From Rhizorhabdus histidinilytica (GTDB lineage Bacteria > Pseudomonadota > Alphaproteobacteria > Sphingomonadales > Sphingomonadaceae): a stretch of DNA of 64,000 nt. The position numbers and the translations under genes are program-made. The notes beneath the pieces were generated by a model that did no database searches, was not told where the DNA came from, and saw only the letters and a program-made list of their open reading frames with translations. Below, in pieces: positions 32,521 to 43,718 of this stretch; positions within the stretch are counted from its first letter, which is position 1; each line of letters begins with the position of its first letter. Where the stretch lies: positions 62,001 to 126,000 of the forward strand of contig NZ_FUYM01000008.1 of NCBI RefSeq assembly GCF_900167915.1, read 5' to 3'.

Positions 32521-35106
32521 ATGACAATCAACGCCGGGGACGGCTGGTCCCGACGCATCGACGATCTGGCGCCCCGGATCGCCCGCCACCATGTCACGCT
32601 GCTGCGGGCGCCGGCCGGCCATGGCAAGAGCGTCGCCCTCGACCGGCTGCGCGCGGCGGTCGAGGCGGGCGGCGAGCGCTGCGCCGCGCTGCTGCTCGAC
32701 AAGCGCGACGCCGATCTGAGCCGCTTCTTCCGGCGCGTCGCCCATGCGCTGGGTGTCGATCCCGCCCAGCCCGACGCGGCGGGCGTGGCCGAGGCGGTGG
32801 ACGGCGAGGCCGACGACGACCGTCTGTCCATGTTGTTCCTCGACGGTATCGACGAGGCGGGCGACACCCTGCCCCCGGCCCTGTCCGACCTGATCCTGTT
32901 CGCCCCCGGCCTGCGTTTCGTGATCGCCTCACGCGAAGGCAACCTGCCCGGACTGGCGAAGCTGCGGGCGCAGGACCGGGTCGCTGTGATCGGCCCCGAC
33001 CAGCTCGGCTTCTCCCGCGCCGAGGCGCTCGCCTTCCTCGGCGCCAGCGAGGATGCCGACGTCATGCGGCTGGTCGATCGTTGCGAGGGCTGGCCGATCC
33101 TGCTCAAATTCGTCCGCGACGGCCTCGGCGCCGGCGATCCGCCGTCGCTGGCGGGAGAGGTCGGGTCGGTATCGGCCGATCTCATCGCCGACTTCCTCGA
33201 CGAACAGATCCTCGCCCCGCTGCTGCCCGAGGACGCCGACTTCCTCGAGCGGACGGCGGTGGTGTCGCGCTTCACGCTCGATCTGGCGCGGCTGCTCGCG
33301 CCCGAAGCGGCCGTCGAGCAATCGGTCGAGCGGCTCGGCCGCGCAGCCGGCCTGCTCCAGGCGCGGCGGCTCAACGGCCTCTGGTATCATGTCAATCCGA
33401 TGCTCCGCGCGACGCTCATGCGGCGCTTCCAGGCGCGGATCGGCTCGGACATCCGCAGCGTCCACCGCGCGATCGAGGCGTGGATGATCGAGCATGACGC
33501 GATCGACGAGGCGGTGCTGCACGCCTGCCTCGCCCAGGACTATGACGAATGCGTCCAGCTCGTCCGGCGCTTCGGTCCCGCCAATCTCTCGATGCGCTAC
33601 GGGCTGCGCACGCTCCGCTCGGTGCTGGCCGCTTTCCCGCGCCATTATCTCGACCATGAACCCTCGCTCGGCATTTCAGAGGCGCTGATCCTGTCGAAGG
33701 AAGGCCGCGTGTCCGACGCCCGGCGCCTGGTCCACCGCCTGCGGGAGAAAACCGGCAGCCATGCCGTGCGTCCTGCCGCACTTGGCGATCTCGACCTGCT
33801 CGACATCATGCTCGCCTGCCATGCCGATCAGCCGCTCGCGCCGGGGCTGGCCGACCGGCTGTCGGAGGTCGCGGCGACGCTGCCGCATGACGACGTGATC
33901 CATCAGGGCTGGGTCCAGAACCTGATCTGCCGCGTCCATCTGAGCCTCGGTAATTTTGCCAACGCCGCAGCAGCCGGGATCGCCGCCGAGCATTATTATG
34001 CCCGGTCGGATTCACGCTACGGTCAGTTCTTCGTCCACCTCCACCTCGCATCGACGCGGAGCTGGCAGGGGCATTATGACCAGGTCGCCAGCCACATCGA
34101 CAGTGCGGAATCGATCGCCGTCCAGCATTTCCCCGAAGAGCCGGCGATGGCGACGCTCTGCCGGCTGTTGCGCGCCGAGCTGCTGTTCGATCAGGGCCAG
34201 GCCGATCTCGGCATCGACCTGCTGCCCGCGCTGCAAAGCGCCGAGAACAACGATGGATGGCTCGACCTGTTCGTCAGCGGCTATCGCACCGCCGCGCTGC
34301 ACGCCTTCCGCGGCAGTGGCCTCGAAACCGCGCTCGCGGTCACCCGGCGGGGCGACGAGGCGGCGTTGCGCATCGGCCTTCCGCGCCTCTCGCTGGTGAT
34401 GCAGATCCTCCGGGCCGAGCTGCTGTCGCTCGCCGGGCATCGCAACCAGGCAGGCAACGCGCTGCGCGCGATCCGGGTGCCGGGCAATGGCGAGGACGAC
34501 GCGCGCTGGCGCGAGCGGCTTGCGCTCGGCATCGCCAATGCCCGGCTGCTGATCCATTCGCGTCAGTTCCGCCGGGCGACCGTGCTGCTCGACACGCTGG
34601 AAGGCGAATGCGAGCGCCGTGGGATCGGGCGCCTCGTCGCCAAGATCGGCCTGTTGCGGGCGCTGCTGCTCGCCGGTTCGGGCAGCCCGCAGCGCGCGAT
34701 CGCGACGCTGGTCGAGCTGCTCCAGTCGGCACAGCAGCCGTCGATGCAGGCCTTCATCGAGGAGGGTGAACTGATGGCGCGGCTCTGCTCGCTGGTCGCC
34801 CATCATTCACAGCGCCACGCCCTCGGCCCCGAGGCGAGCCGCTTCCTCGCCGAACTGTCGGAGCGGCTCGGTCAGAGCTACCAGCATGTCATCGACCGCG
34901 ATGCCGGCGGCTCCTATCTCAGTGCCCGCGAGCGCGAGATATTGCTCAGCCTCGCCCAGGGCGAATCGAACAAGTCGACCGCAGAGCGCCTGAACGTCTC
35001 CGAGGCGACGGTGAAATTCCACCTCCAGCGCATCTACCGGAAGCTCGGCGCCCACAACCGGGTCAAGGCGATCGCCGTCGCCCAGCAGCAGGGCCTGCTC
35101 TACTGA
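32521..35106 (+). CDS. MalT-type LuxR-family ATP-dependent transcriptional activator
   Basis: An 861-residue STAND-class regulator. The N-terminus has the MalT-like P-loop 'RAPAGHGKSVALDRL' (about residues 28-42), a Walker B-like 'MLFLDGIDEAG', a winged-helix/arm region, then a long alpha-solenoid sensor region (about 330-790), and at the C-terminus a classical LuxR HTH: 'LSAREREILLSLAQGESNKS', 'STAERLNVSEATVKFHLQRI' and 'YRKLGAHNRVKAIAVAQQQG'. Such proteins bind an inducer and ATP, oligomerise and switch on transcription. It lies between the CoxMSL-like operon and the Rieske/TonB receptor set, all on the same strand, and is the natural regulator of both. Confidence 0.92.
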   Translation: MTINAGDGWSRRIDDLAPRIARHHVTLLRAPAGHGKSVALDRLRAAVEAGGERCAALLLDKRDADLSRFFRRVAHALGVDPAQPDAAGVAEAVDGEADDDRLSMLFLDGIDEAGDTLPPALSDLILFAPGLRFVIASREGNLPGLAKLRAQDRVAVIGPDQLGFSRAEALAFLGASEDADVMRLVDRCEGWPILLKFVRDGLGAGDPPSLAGEVGSVSADLIADFLDEQILAPLLPEDADFLERTAVVSRFTLDLARLLAPEAAVEQSVERLGRAAGLLQARRLNGLWYHVNPMLRATLMRRFQARIGSDIRSVHRAIEAWMIEHDAIDEAVLHACLAQDYDECVQLVRRFGPANLSMRYGLRTLRSVLAAFPRHYLDHEPSLGISEALILSKEGRVSDARRLVHRLREKTGSHAVRPAALGDLDLLDIMLACHADQPLAPGLADRLSEVAATLPHDDVIHQGWVQNLICRVHLSLGNFANAAAAGIAAEHYYARSDSRYGQFFVHLHLASTRSWQGHYDQVASHIDSAESIAVQHFPEEPAMATLCRLLRAELLFDQGQADLGIDLLPALQSAENNDGWLDLFVSGYRTAALHAFRGSGLETALAVTRRGDEAALRIGLPRLSLVMQILRAELLSLAGHRNQAGNALRAIRVPGNGEDDARWRERLALGIANARLLIHSRQFRRATVLLDTLEGECERRGIGRLVAKIGLLRALLLAGSGSPQRAIATLVELLQSAQQPSMQAFIEEGELMARLCSLVAHHSQRHALGPEASRFLAELSERLGQSYQHVIDRDAGGSYLSAREREILLSLAQGESNKSTAERLNVSEATVKFHLQRIYRKLGAHNRVKAIAVAQQQGLLY

Positions 35107-35144
35107 GCAGGGCTAGGCTCCCGCTCTTCCGTCACCCTACCTAT

Positions 35145-35173
35145 CCGAACGGCCAGAAGCTTCCGACCGCTCG
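35145..35173. promoter_or_regulatory. octamer pair upstream of the Rieske gene
   Basis: CCGAACGG (35145-35152) and ACCGCTCG (35166-35173) are the reverse complements of the two octamers ahead of the MalT-type regulator, with different spacing. They lie in the 240-base gap between that regulator and the Rieske gene, where no gene is seen; the site may be a binding element of the regulator. Confidence 0.3.
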
Positions 35174-35346
35174 ACCCCGCACATACTTTCGGCAGCACGG
35201 CGTAGCCAGCGCGACGCTTGTCTCCATCCCCCGTTCCCCCTCTCATGGCGACGCATCATCCATTGGGAGCGTGGGATGACATCAGCGGCATACCCCTTCG
35301 TCGCCCCGAGCGCCTCCCTCCTTCATCCGCGTCAGAGGAGCCGATC

Positions 35347-36360
35347 GTGTCGACAAGCATCATGAACCGTCCCGCCGCAGGCAATCCGACGAGCCGCGTG
35401 CAGGGCGAGAAGATCCTGCTCGAAGGCGAGGACGGCCTGTTCACCCAATCCTGGTTTCCGATCTGCCTGTCGACCGACGTGCCGGTCGGCACGGTCAAGG
35501 GCTATGGCTTCCTCGACGGCCGCATCATCGTATTCCGGGGCGAGGATGGGGTCGCCAACGTCGCCAGCGCCTTCTGCCCGCATCTGGGCGCCGACCTGCG
35601 ATCGGGCGACGTCATCGGCAATACGGTCCGCTGCGCCTTCCACCACTGGAGCTATGACGGCCAGGGGCGCTGCATCGCCACCAAGATCGGCGATCCGCCG
35701 CCGCCGTCCGCCCGCCTCTACAAATTCGTCAGCCAGGAGCGATACGGCATTATCTGGGCGTTCAACGGCGACGAGCCGCATTACGACCTGCCCGACTTCC
35801 CCCATCCCGAGGAGGAACTGGTCATCCGGACGGTCGTCAACGGCGAGCCGAACGGAGTCGATCCGTGGATCCAGTGCGCCAACACGCCCGACATGCAGCA
35901 CATCAAGGCGCTCCACAACATCACGTTCACCCAGGACGACCCAGAGGACATCGCCTGGACCGATCATTCGATGCTCTACAGCTTCTCGGGCATCCACACC
36001 GACGGATCGCCGGTCGACAATGTCGTCGGCATCTACGGCACGTCGCTCTACTATCAGAGCACCGACTATGCCGGCCGCTGGTTCGGCTTCCTCAACCCGA
36101 TGGGGATGCCCCAGGCCGGCTTCTCCCAGAACTACATGGTCCTGGCCGCCCGTCGCGACATGGGCACGCCCGAGGAGGTCGAACGCTTCCTGGATTTCGT
36201 CGAGGCGCTCGAACGCGGCGTCGTGTCGGAGGATCTGATGGTCATGTCGTCGATCAAGTTCCGGCCGGGCACGCTGACCAGGAGCGACAAGACGCTCGCC
36301 CGCTTCTTCGACTATATGCGCGCCTATCCGCGCGCCCACCCGTCACGCGATTTCATCTGA
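35347..36360 (+). CDS. Rieske non-heme iron oxygenase, alpha (terminal oxygenase) subunit
   Basis: A GTG start at 35347 is preferred over earlier in-frame starts because GAGGAG (35335-35340) stands 6 bases before it; the protein is then 337 residues. The Rieske cluster is C77-P-H79 with C96-x2-H99 ('CPHLGADL', 'RCAFHHWSYDG'). The mononuclear iron site is 'NTPDMQHIKALH', i.e. N179-x2-D182-x2-H185-x4-H190, the standard bridge Asp plus two His ligands. It resembles KshA/monooxygenase-type oxygenases with a single-gene alpha subunit. No ferredoxin or reductase gene is nearby, so electrons must come from elsewhere. It heads a plus-strand set with a TonB receptor, SDR and SRPBCC protein. Confidence 0.92.
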   Translation: MSTSIMNRPAAGNPTSRVQGEKILLEGEDGLFTQSWFPICLSTDVPVGTVKGYGFLDGRIIVFRGEDGVANVASAFCPHLGADLRSGDVIGNTVRCAFHHWSYDGQGRCIATKIGDPPPPSARLYKFVSQERYGIIWAFNGDEPHYDLPDFPHPEEELVIRTVVNGEPNGVDPWIQCANTPDMQHIKALHNITFTQDDPEDIAWTDHSMLYSFSGIHTDGSPVDNVVGIYGTSLYYQSTDYAGRWFGFLNPMGMPQAGFSQNYMVLAARRDMGTPEEVERFLDFVEALERGVVSEDLMVMSSIKFRPGTLTRSDKTLARFFDYMRAYPRAHPSRDFI

Positions 36361-36408
36361 GCGAGGAACGGCGGCAGCGACCGCCACAAAGGGGACGTGG
36401 AGAACATC

Positions 36409-38550
36409 ATGACAGGGAAACTCAGGATCGGCCGATGGGCCATTGGAACCGCTCTATTTTCCTTCGCAACGATCGCCATGGCGCAGCAGCCGGGAACGGG
36501 CGGGCCGGCGGTCGGAGCGGATGAGGCGCCCGACCAGATCGTCGTCACCGGCCGCAAGCGCGAGGAACGACTTCAGGACGTTCCCGAGGCGATCACCGCC
36601 TTCACCTCGGCGACGATCGAGGCGGCGGCGATCGACAATATCCGCGACGTCGCGCTCAATGTTCCCAACTTCAGCATCTCGTCGGCCGAGCAGCCGGGCA
36701 TCGTCCTGATCAACATCCGCGGCGTCGGCCAGGTCCGCAACGGGGAGCCGCCGATCGCGGTGGTGATCGACGGCGTCCAGCTCAACAACGTCAACCAGTT
36801 CACCCAGGACCTGTTCGACATTGAGCGGATCGAGGTGCTGAAGGGCCCACAGGGGGCTGTCTATGGCCGCAACGCGATCGCCGGCGCGCTCAACATCGTC
36901 ACCCGCCAGCCCACCAACGCGCTGGAAGGGATGGTGGAGGGCACGGTTGGCACTGGGCTGGACCTGCGCGCTCGCGCCGCGATCAGCGGCCCGATCGTCG
37001 AGGACAAGTTGCTGTTCCGCTTTTCCGGGGCGGTGCGCGACTTCGACGGCGACATCAGGAACGTCACCGTCGGCCGCGACATCAACGACGACAAGTCATA
37101 CAGCTTCCGCGGCAACCTGATCGCCCATCCCACCGAGGCGCTGACGATCGACATCCGCGGCTCGCGGACCGAGAACCACAGCGGCGCCGCGTGGTATTCC
37201 TTCGTGCCGCCAGGCTCGCGACGGACCGACCTGCTGCCGATCACAGCCGACATACCGGGCAAGGTCGACCGCTATCTCCACGATGCCTCGGTCAAGATCG
37301 ACTATGAATTCCCGGGCGCCACGCTGACTTCGGTCAGCGCCTATACGCGGACCAAATTCTTCCTGAACGAGGATTTCGACTTCCTGCCCTTCGACTTTCT
37401 GTCGGGCACGCAAGGATTCAAATCGAACGCGTGGAGCCAGGAACTGCGGCTGACGTCCGATCCGGGCCGGTTCAACTGGATGGCGGGCGCCTATCTGATC
37501 AAGACCGACCAGAAGCTGGACAGCGTGCTGTTCGTGCGGCCGGGGGCCGGCGGGGTGCTGTTCCCCTTCCCCATCCCGGCGCCGACCATCTTCACCGCCA
37601 CCCGATCGACCGATGACAATTTCGCCTACGCCTTCTTCGGGCAGGCCAATTATGGCGCGACCGATGCGCTCGATCTGTCGCTGGGGCTGCGCTACGACAT
37701 CGATGAGCGCAAGCAGACCGACCGGGCGCTACCCGGCCTGCCCCGCTACGACAAGACGTTCAAGGCGTTCCAGCCCAAGCTCGCCATCACCTACAAGCTG
37801 ACGCCCGACGCCAATCTCTACGCCTCGGCCGGCAAGGGCTTCCGCAGCGGCGGCTTCAACCCCAACGCCCGCATCACCCGCGTCTACAAGGCCGAGGAGA
37901 ATTGGAGCTTCGAGACCGGCTTCAAGTCGACCTGGCTCGACCGCAAGCTGACCCTCAACGGTGCGCTGTTCTATACCCGGGTCAAGGACCGGCAGATCTA
38001 CCTGTTCGACCAGCTCACCGGATCGCAGATCATCACCAACCCGATCCCGCGATCGCGCATCTTCGGTGCCGAGATGGAGATGACGGCGCGCCCGGCGGAT
38101 GGCCTCGACATCTCGCTGTCGGGCGGTTTCCTCGACACCAAGGTCACCCGCTACGACACGACGGTGTTCGCCGGGCTGCCGGCGGCCGGAGACTTCACCG
38201 GCAACGATCTGCCGCAGGTGCCGCGCTGGTCCTATTCGGCGGCGATGCAATACCGCATCCCGCTCGGCGCCGACACCGATCTCACTCCACGCATCGAGGC
38301 GAACGGCAAGGGCGGTCATTATTATTGGGAAGTCGACAATCGCGACCGGCTGAATTTCGTCAACCTGGTCAATGCCCGACTGTCGCTGCGCACCGGCCCG
38401 GTGACGCTGACCGCCTATGTCGAGAACCTGTTCGACAAGGAATATCTGGTCGACGTCGTCGCGCAGCGCTTCAGCGGCGCCCCGCTCGGCGATTACAACC
38501 AGAGGAGCTGGGGACGGCGCTACGGCCTGACCGGCCGGTTCAACTTCTAG
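36409..38550 (+). CDS. TonB-dependent outer-membrane receptor
   Basis: A 713-residue receptor. A GTG at 36397 is in frame, but the ATG at 36409 has GGAG six bases before it and yields a clean signal peptide ending near 'IAMAQQ'. The TonB/plug start is 'QIVVTGRKREERLQDVP'; the plug has 'RIEVLKGPQGAVYGRNAIAG'; the barrel ends in a terminal Phe (GRFNF). It is distinct from the receptor at 22021 in sequence but of the same class. It follows the Rieske gene after 48 bases and the SDR follows after 4, so it probably imports the substrate attacked by the Rieske oxygenase. Confidence 0.94.
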   Translation: MTGKLRIGRWAIGTALFSFATIAMAQQPGTGGPAVGADEAPDQIVVTGRKREERLQDVPEAITAFTSATIEAAAIDNIRDVALNVPNFSISSAEQPGIVLINIRGVGQVRNGEPPIAVVIDGVQLNNVNQFTQDLFDIERIEVLKGPQGAVYGRNAIAGALNIVTRQPTNALEGMVEGTVGTGLDLRARAAISGPIVEDKLLFRFSGAVRDFDGDIRNVTVGRDINDDKSYSFRGNLIAHPTEALTIDIRGSRTENHSGAAWYSFVPPGSRRTDLLPITADIPGKVDRYLHDASVKIDYEFPGATLTSVSAYTRTKFFLNEDFDFLPFDFLSGTQGFKSNAWSQELRLTSDPGRFNWMAGAYLIKTDQKLDSVLFVRPGAGGVLFPFPIPAPTIFTATRSTDDNFAYAFFGQANYGATDALDLSLGLRYDIDERKQTDRALPGLPRYDKTFKAFQPKLAITYKLTPDANLYASAGKGFRSGGFNPNARITRVYKAEENWSFETGFKSTWLDRKLTLNGALFYTRVKDRQIYLFDQLTGSQIITNPIPRSRIFGAEMEMTARPADGLDISLSGGFLDTKVTRYDTTVFAGLPAAGDFTGNDLPQVPRWSYSAAMQYRIPLGADTDLTPRIEANGKGGHYYWEVDNRDRLNFVNLVNARLSLRTGPVTLTAYVENLFDKEYLVDVVAQRFSGAPLGDYNQRSWGRRYGLTGRFNF

Positions 38551-38554
38551 GCCG

Positions 38555-39400
38555 ATGCGGGCGGCCGTCGTCACGGGGGCGTCGAGCGGCATCGGTCGCG
38601 CGACGGCCGCCCTGCTGGTCGAACGCGGCTGGCAGGTGTTCGGCTCGGTCCGCACCGAAGCGCAGGCAGAGGCGCTCAGCGCCGAGCTCGGTCCGGACCT
38701 CGTTCCGCTCCGCTTCGACCTGCGCGACGGCCCGGCGATCGCCCGGGCGGCCGAGCAGGTCGCGGCGGCGCTGGGCGCGGACCGCCTGGCGGGGCTCGTC
38801 AACAATGCCGGGCTCGCCCATTTCGGACCGCTCGCACAACAGCCGATCGAGGACTGGCAAGCGCAGATCGACGTCAACCTGACCGGTACGCTGCGCGTCG
38901 TCCAGGCCTTCCTGCCGCTGCTCGGCAGCGATCGCGCGCGAAGCGGTGCGCCGGGGCGGATCGTCACCATCTCCTCGGTCAGCGGGCGGATCACCCTGCC
39001 CTTCACCAGCGGCTATTCCGCGTCGAAACATGGGCTGGAGGCGCTGTCCGACGCGATGCGGCGCGAGCTGGCGATCTACGGGATCCGGACCATCGTCATC
39101 CAGCCCGGCGCAGTGCGGACGCCGATCTGGGACAAGATCGACCGACCGGAGGACCAACGCTTCCAGGACGGAGACTTCGGCGGACTGTTCGCACGGTTCA
39201 AGACCGCCTTCGCCGCCGCGGGCGAGGCGGCGCTGCCGCCCGAGCGCTTCGCGGCGCTCGTCCACCACGTTCTCACCGTCCGCAACCCGCGCCCACGCTA
39301 TGCGCTGATGCGCGGGTGGCTGACCCACTGGACGCTGCCGCGCCTGCTGCCCGACCGGACGCTCGACCGCATCCTGGCCGGCCAGCTCGGCATTTCATGA
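38555..39400 (+). CDS. short-chain dehydrogenase/reductase (SDR)
   Basis: A 281-residue classical SDR. Motifs: TGASSGIGRA near the N-terminus, 'NNAGLAHFGPL', active-site Ser in 'ISSVSGRI' and Y-S-A-S-K for the catalytic YxxxK. The longer C-terminus (about 80 residues past the active site) is typical of SDRs of the retinol/steroid dehydrogenase-like group. It starts 4 bases after the TonB receptor stop, so the two are co-translated. The likely role is oxidation of a hydroxyl made or exposed by the Rieske oxygenase. Confidence 0.93.
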   Translation: MRAAVVTGASSGIGRATAALLVERGWQVFGSVRTEAQAEALSAELGPDLVPLRFDLRDGPAIARAAEQVAAALGADRLAGLVNNAGLAHFGPLAQQPIEDWQAQIDVNLTGTLRVVQAFLPLLGSDRARSGAPGRIVTISSVSGRITLPFTSGYSASKHGLEALSDAMRRELAIYGIRTIVIQPGAVRTPIWDKIDRPEDQRFQDGDFGGLFARFKTAFAAAGEAALPPERFAALVHHVLTVRNPRPRYALMRGWLTHWTLPRLLPDRTLDRILAGQLGIS

Positions 39401-39413
39401 GGATGGGAGCCGC

Positions 39414-39857
39414 ATGATCACTGTCGAGAAGGCCACTCGCATCGCCGCCCCGGCCGACCCGCTGTGGCACCTGCTGTCGAGCCGCGAAGGGCAATGCCGG
39501 CTCGAGCGCGGCATCGTCGCATCGATCGAGTTCGAAGGCGACGGCGTGGGCATGATCCGCCACATGCGTCTCGAAGGCCATCCGCCCGAGATCGTCGTCA
39601 GGGAACGGCTCGACCTGTGTGATCCGGTCGCGCGCGAGATGCGGCTGAGCATCGTCGATACCGGCGACGTTGTGCCCTTCGCCTGCCACAGCGGCCATGC
39701 CCGCGTCATCCCCGCCGGGCCGGCGGCATCGATCCTCTATCTGCGGACCAGCTTCGTGCCGGTCGACATGGAGGACGAAGCCGCCCGCGCCATCGCCGAG
39801 CGGAACCACGACATGCTGATCGCCAACGTCCGCGCGGCGCTGGCCGAAGCCATCTAA
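39414..39857 (+). CDS. SRPBCC-fold (polyketide cyclase/START-like) small protein
   Basis: A 147-residue single-domain protein. It opens with 'EKATRIAAPADPLWHLLSSR', the usual first strand and helices of SRPBCC proteins ('aPaexVWxlL'), and closes with a long C-terminal helix ('NHDMLIANVRAALAEAI'). The hydrophobic cavity of this fold binds lipids, polyketides or aromatic products. A GGGAG ribosome site precedes the ATG and the gap from the SDR gene is 13 bases. It is the last gene of the Rieske set; a hairpin follows at 39862. Substrate and activity cannot be told. Confidence 0.85.
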   Translation: MITVEKATRIAAPADPLWHLLSSREGQCRLERGIVASIEFEGDGVGMIRHMRLEGHPPEIVVRERLDLCDPVAREMRLSIVDTGDVVPFACHSGHARVIPAGPAASILYLRTSFVPVDMEDEAARAIAERNHDMLIANVRAALAEAI

Positions 39858-39861
39858 GCGA

Positions 39862-39899
39862 GTTTCAGTAAGATTGAACCGTTCCCATCAATCTGAAAC
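39862..39899. terminator. inverted repeat between convergent SRPBCC and alaS genes
   Basis: GTTTCAG-TAAG-ATTGA pairs with TCAAT-CTGAAAC around a ten-base loop (ACCGTTCCCA), a 12-base-pair stem with one TAAG bulge. It lies 5 bases from both stops and fits a bidirectional terminator, although without a T-run. It could also be a dispersed intergenic repeat. Confidence 0.5.
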
Positions 39900-39904
39900 C
39901 GGCT

Positions 39905-42568
<2,664 letters not shown>

Positions 42569-42689
42569 GGGTGCGACTTAGGCGAGAGCAGGCCGCTTCT
42601 CAAGCGGTTCGGCGGAGAGCATGGCAGATCGTCACTGCTACGTCCTAATGCGTATGGCCGAAAGCGATGTCATCGGAGCATATGCCCTC

Positions 42690-43049
42690 ATGATGTCTCG
42701 CTCATCCCGACGATCCGCGGCCGTCCTGCTCGGCCTGTTCTGCCTCTTCGCGGCGCAGGCCGCAACGGCTCGGTCCGACCGGCTCGCGCGCGAGGGGCAC
42801 GCGCTGGCGGTGAAACGGTGCGGCGCCTGCCACGCCACTGAAATGACCGGAGCGAGCCCGCTCGCCGCGGCACCGCCCTTCCGCTCGCTCGCCTATCGCT
42901 ATCCGGTCGAGACGCTCGATGAAGCGCTCGCCGAAGGGATCGTCGTCGGCCATCCGGACATGCCGTCCGATCCATGGGAACCGGCCGACATCAAGCGCTT
43001 CATCGCCTATCTGGAAAAGATCGGACCGAAGCCCGCGAAAACGCGCTGA
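42690..43049 (+). CDS. small periplasmic c-type cytochrome (class I)
   Basis: The frame opens at 42621, but the segment from ATG 42690 (or 42693) gives a proper signal peptide (SRSSRRSAAVLLGLFCLFAA, ending near ATA), and GGAG lies about 11 bases before it; the mature part is about 95 residues. The heme attachment motif is CGACH in 'VKRCGACHATEM' and the sixth ligand is likely Met in 'VVGHPDMPSDPW', a common class I pattern. It moves electrons in the periplasm. It diverges from alaS and converges with the GST gene (8-base gap). The exact partner is not shown by its neighbours. Confidence 0.87.
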   Translation: MMSRSSRRSAAVLLGLFCLFAAQAATARSDRLAREGHALAVKRCGACHATEMTGASPLAAAPPFRSLAYRYPVETLDEALAEGIVVGHPDMPSDPWEPADIKRFIAYLEKIGPKPAKTR

Positions 43050-43057
43050 ACGCGAGG

Positions 43058-43684
43058 TCAGGCATAGGCGTAGGGCCCGCCCTTCTCCAAAGCCCTCTGG
43101 TAGGCGGGACGGGCATGGATACGGCCGAGCCAGGCGAGGATCGACGGGCGGCGGCCGTCGAGCTTGAGGCGCTGGCGGCCGGCTTCGAGCGGGAAGCTCA
43201 TCATGACGTCGGCGGCGCTGAACTCGGCGCCGGCGAACCAGGGACGCCGGCTCAATTCGCCCTCGACATAGTCTATATGGGTCATAGCCATGCGGGTGAC
43301 GAAGCCCCTCGCGGGCCATCCGAGGGGCCCCATCTTGCCGATCACCAGCGACAGCAACAATGGCGGCATCAGCGAACCTTCGGCATAATCGAGGAAGTAG
43401 CGCCAGCGCAGCGCCCCATCGGGGTCTTCGGGTGGGCCGAGCCCGCCGCCCGAGAGCGCCACCAGATATTCGAGGATCGTCGCGGTCTCGGCGACGATGC
43501 GCCCGTCATGTTCGACGACGGGCGACTTGCCGAGCGGATGGACTTGCTTGAGCGCAGGAGGCGCGAGCATCGTCCTGGGATCGCGTTCGTAGCGGCGGAC
43601 CTCATAGGGAAGGCCCAGTTCCTCGAGCATCCAGAGGACACGCTGCGACCGCGAATTTTCGAGATGATGGACGATCATCACCAT
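43058..43684 (-). CDS. glutathione S-transferase
   Basis: A 208-residue GST. The N-terminal thioredoxin-like domain has 'SRSQRVLWMLEELGLPYEV' with a Ser/Arg start typical of beta/theta-like bacterial GSTs, 'GKSPVVEHDG' (cis-Pro) and 'ETATILEYL' (glutathione gamma-glutamyl contact). The all-alpha C-terminal domain shows 'GAEFSAADVMMSFPL', the N-capping-box region. GGGAGG is 6 bases ahead of the start at 43684. It conjugates or reduces with glutathione in the cytoplasm. It lies 34 bases behind the VOC protein gene on the same strand, and both may be co-transcribed. Confidence 0.92.
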   Translation of the reverse strand: MVMIVHHLENSRSQRVLWMLEELGLPYEVRRYERDPRTMLAPPALKQVHPLGKSPVVEHDGRIVAETATILEYLVALSGGGLGPPEDPDGALRWRYFLDYAEGSLMPPLLLSLVIGKMGPLGWPARGFVTRMAMTHIDYVEGELSRRPWFAGAEFSAADVMMSFPLEAGRQRLKLDGRRPSILAWLGRIHARPAYQRALEKGGPYAYA

Positions 43685-43718
43685 GGGCAGCCTCCCGCGA
43701 GACGGCCCGGCTCGCCGA

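Noticed and set aside
20777-39904. Search for a duplicated 3' tail of tRNA-Lys at the far end of the accessory block, as left by an integrative element
   Set aside because: No copy of the tRNA tail and no integrase gene was seen, so no genomic island boundary is claimed.
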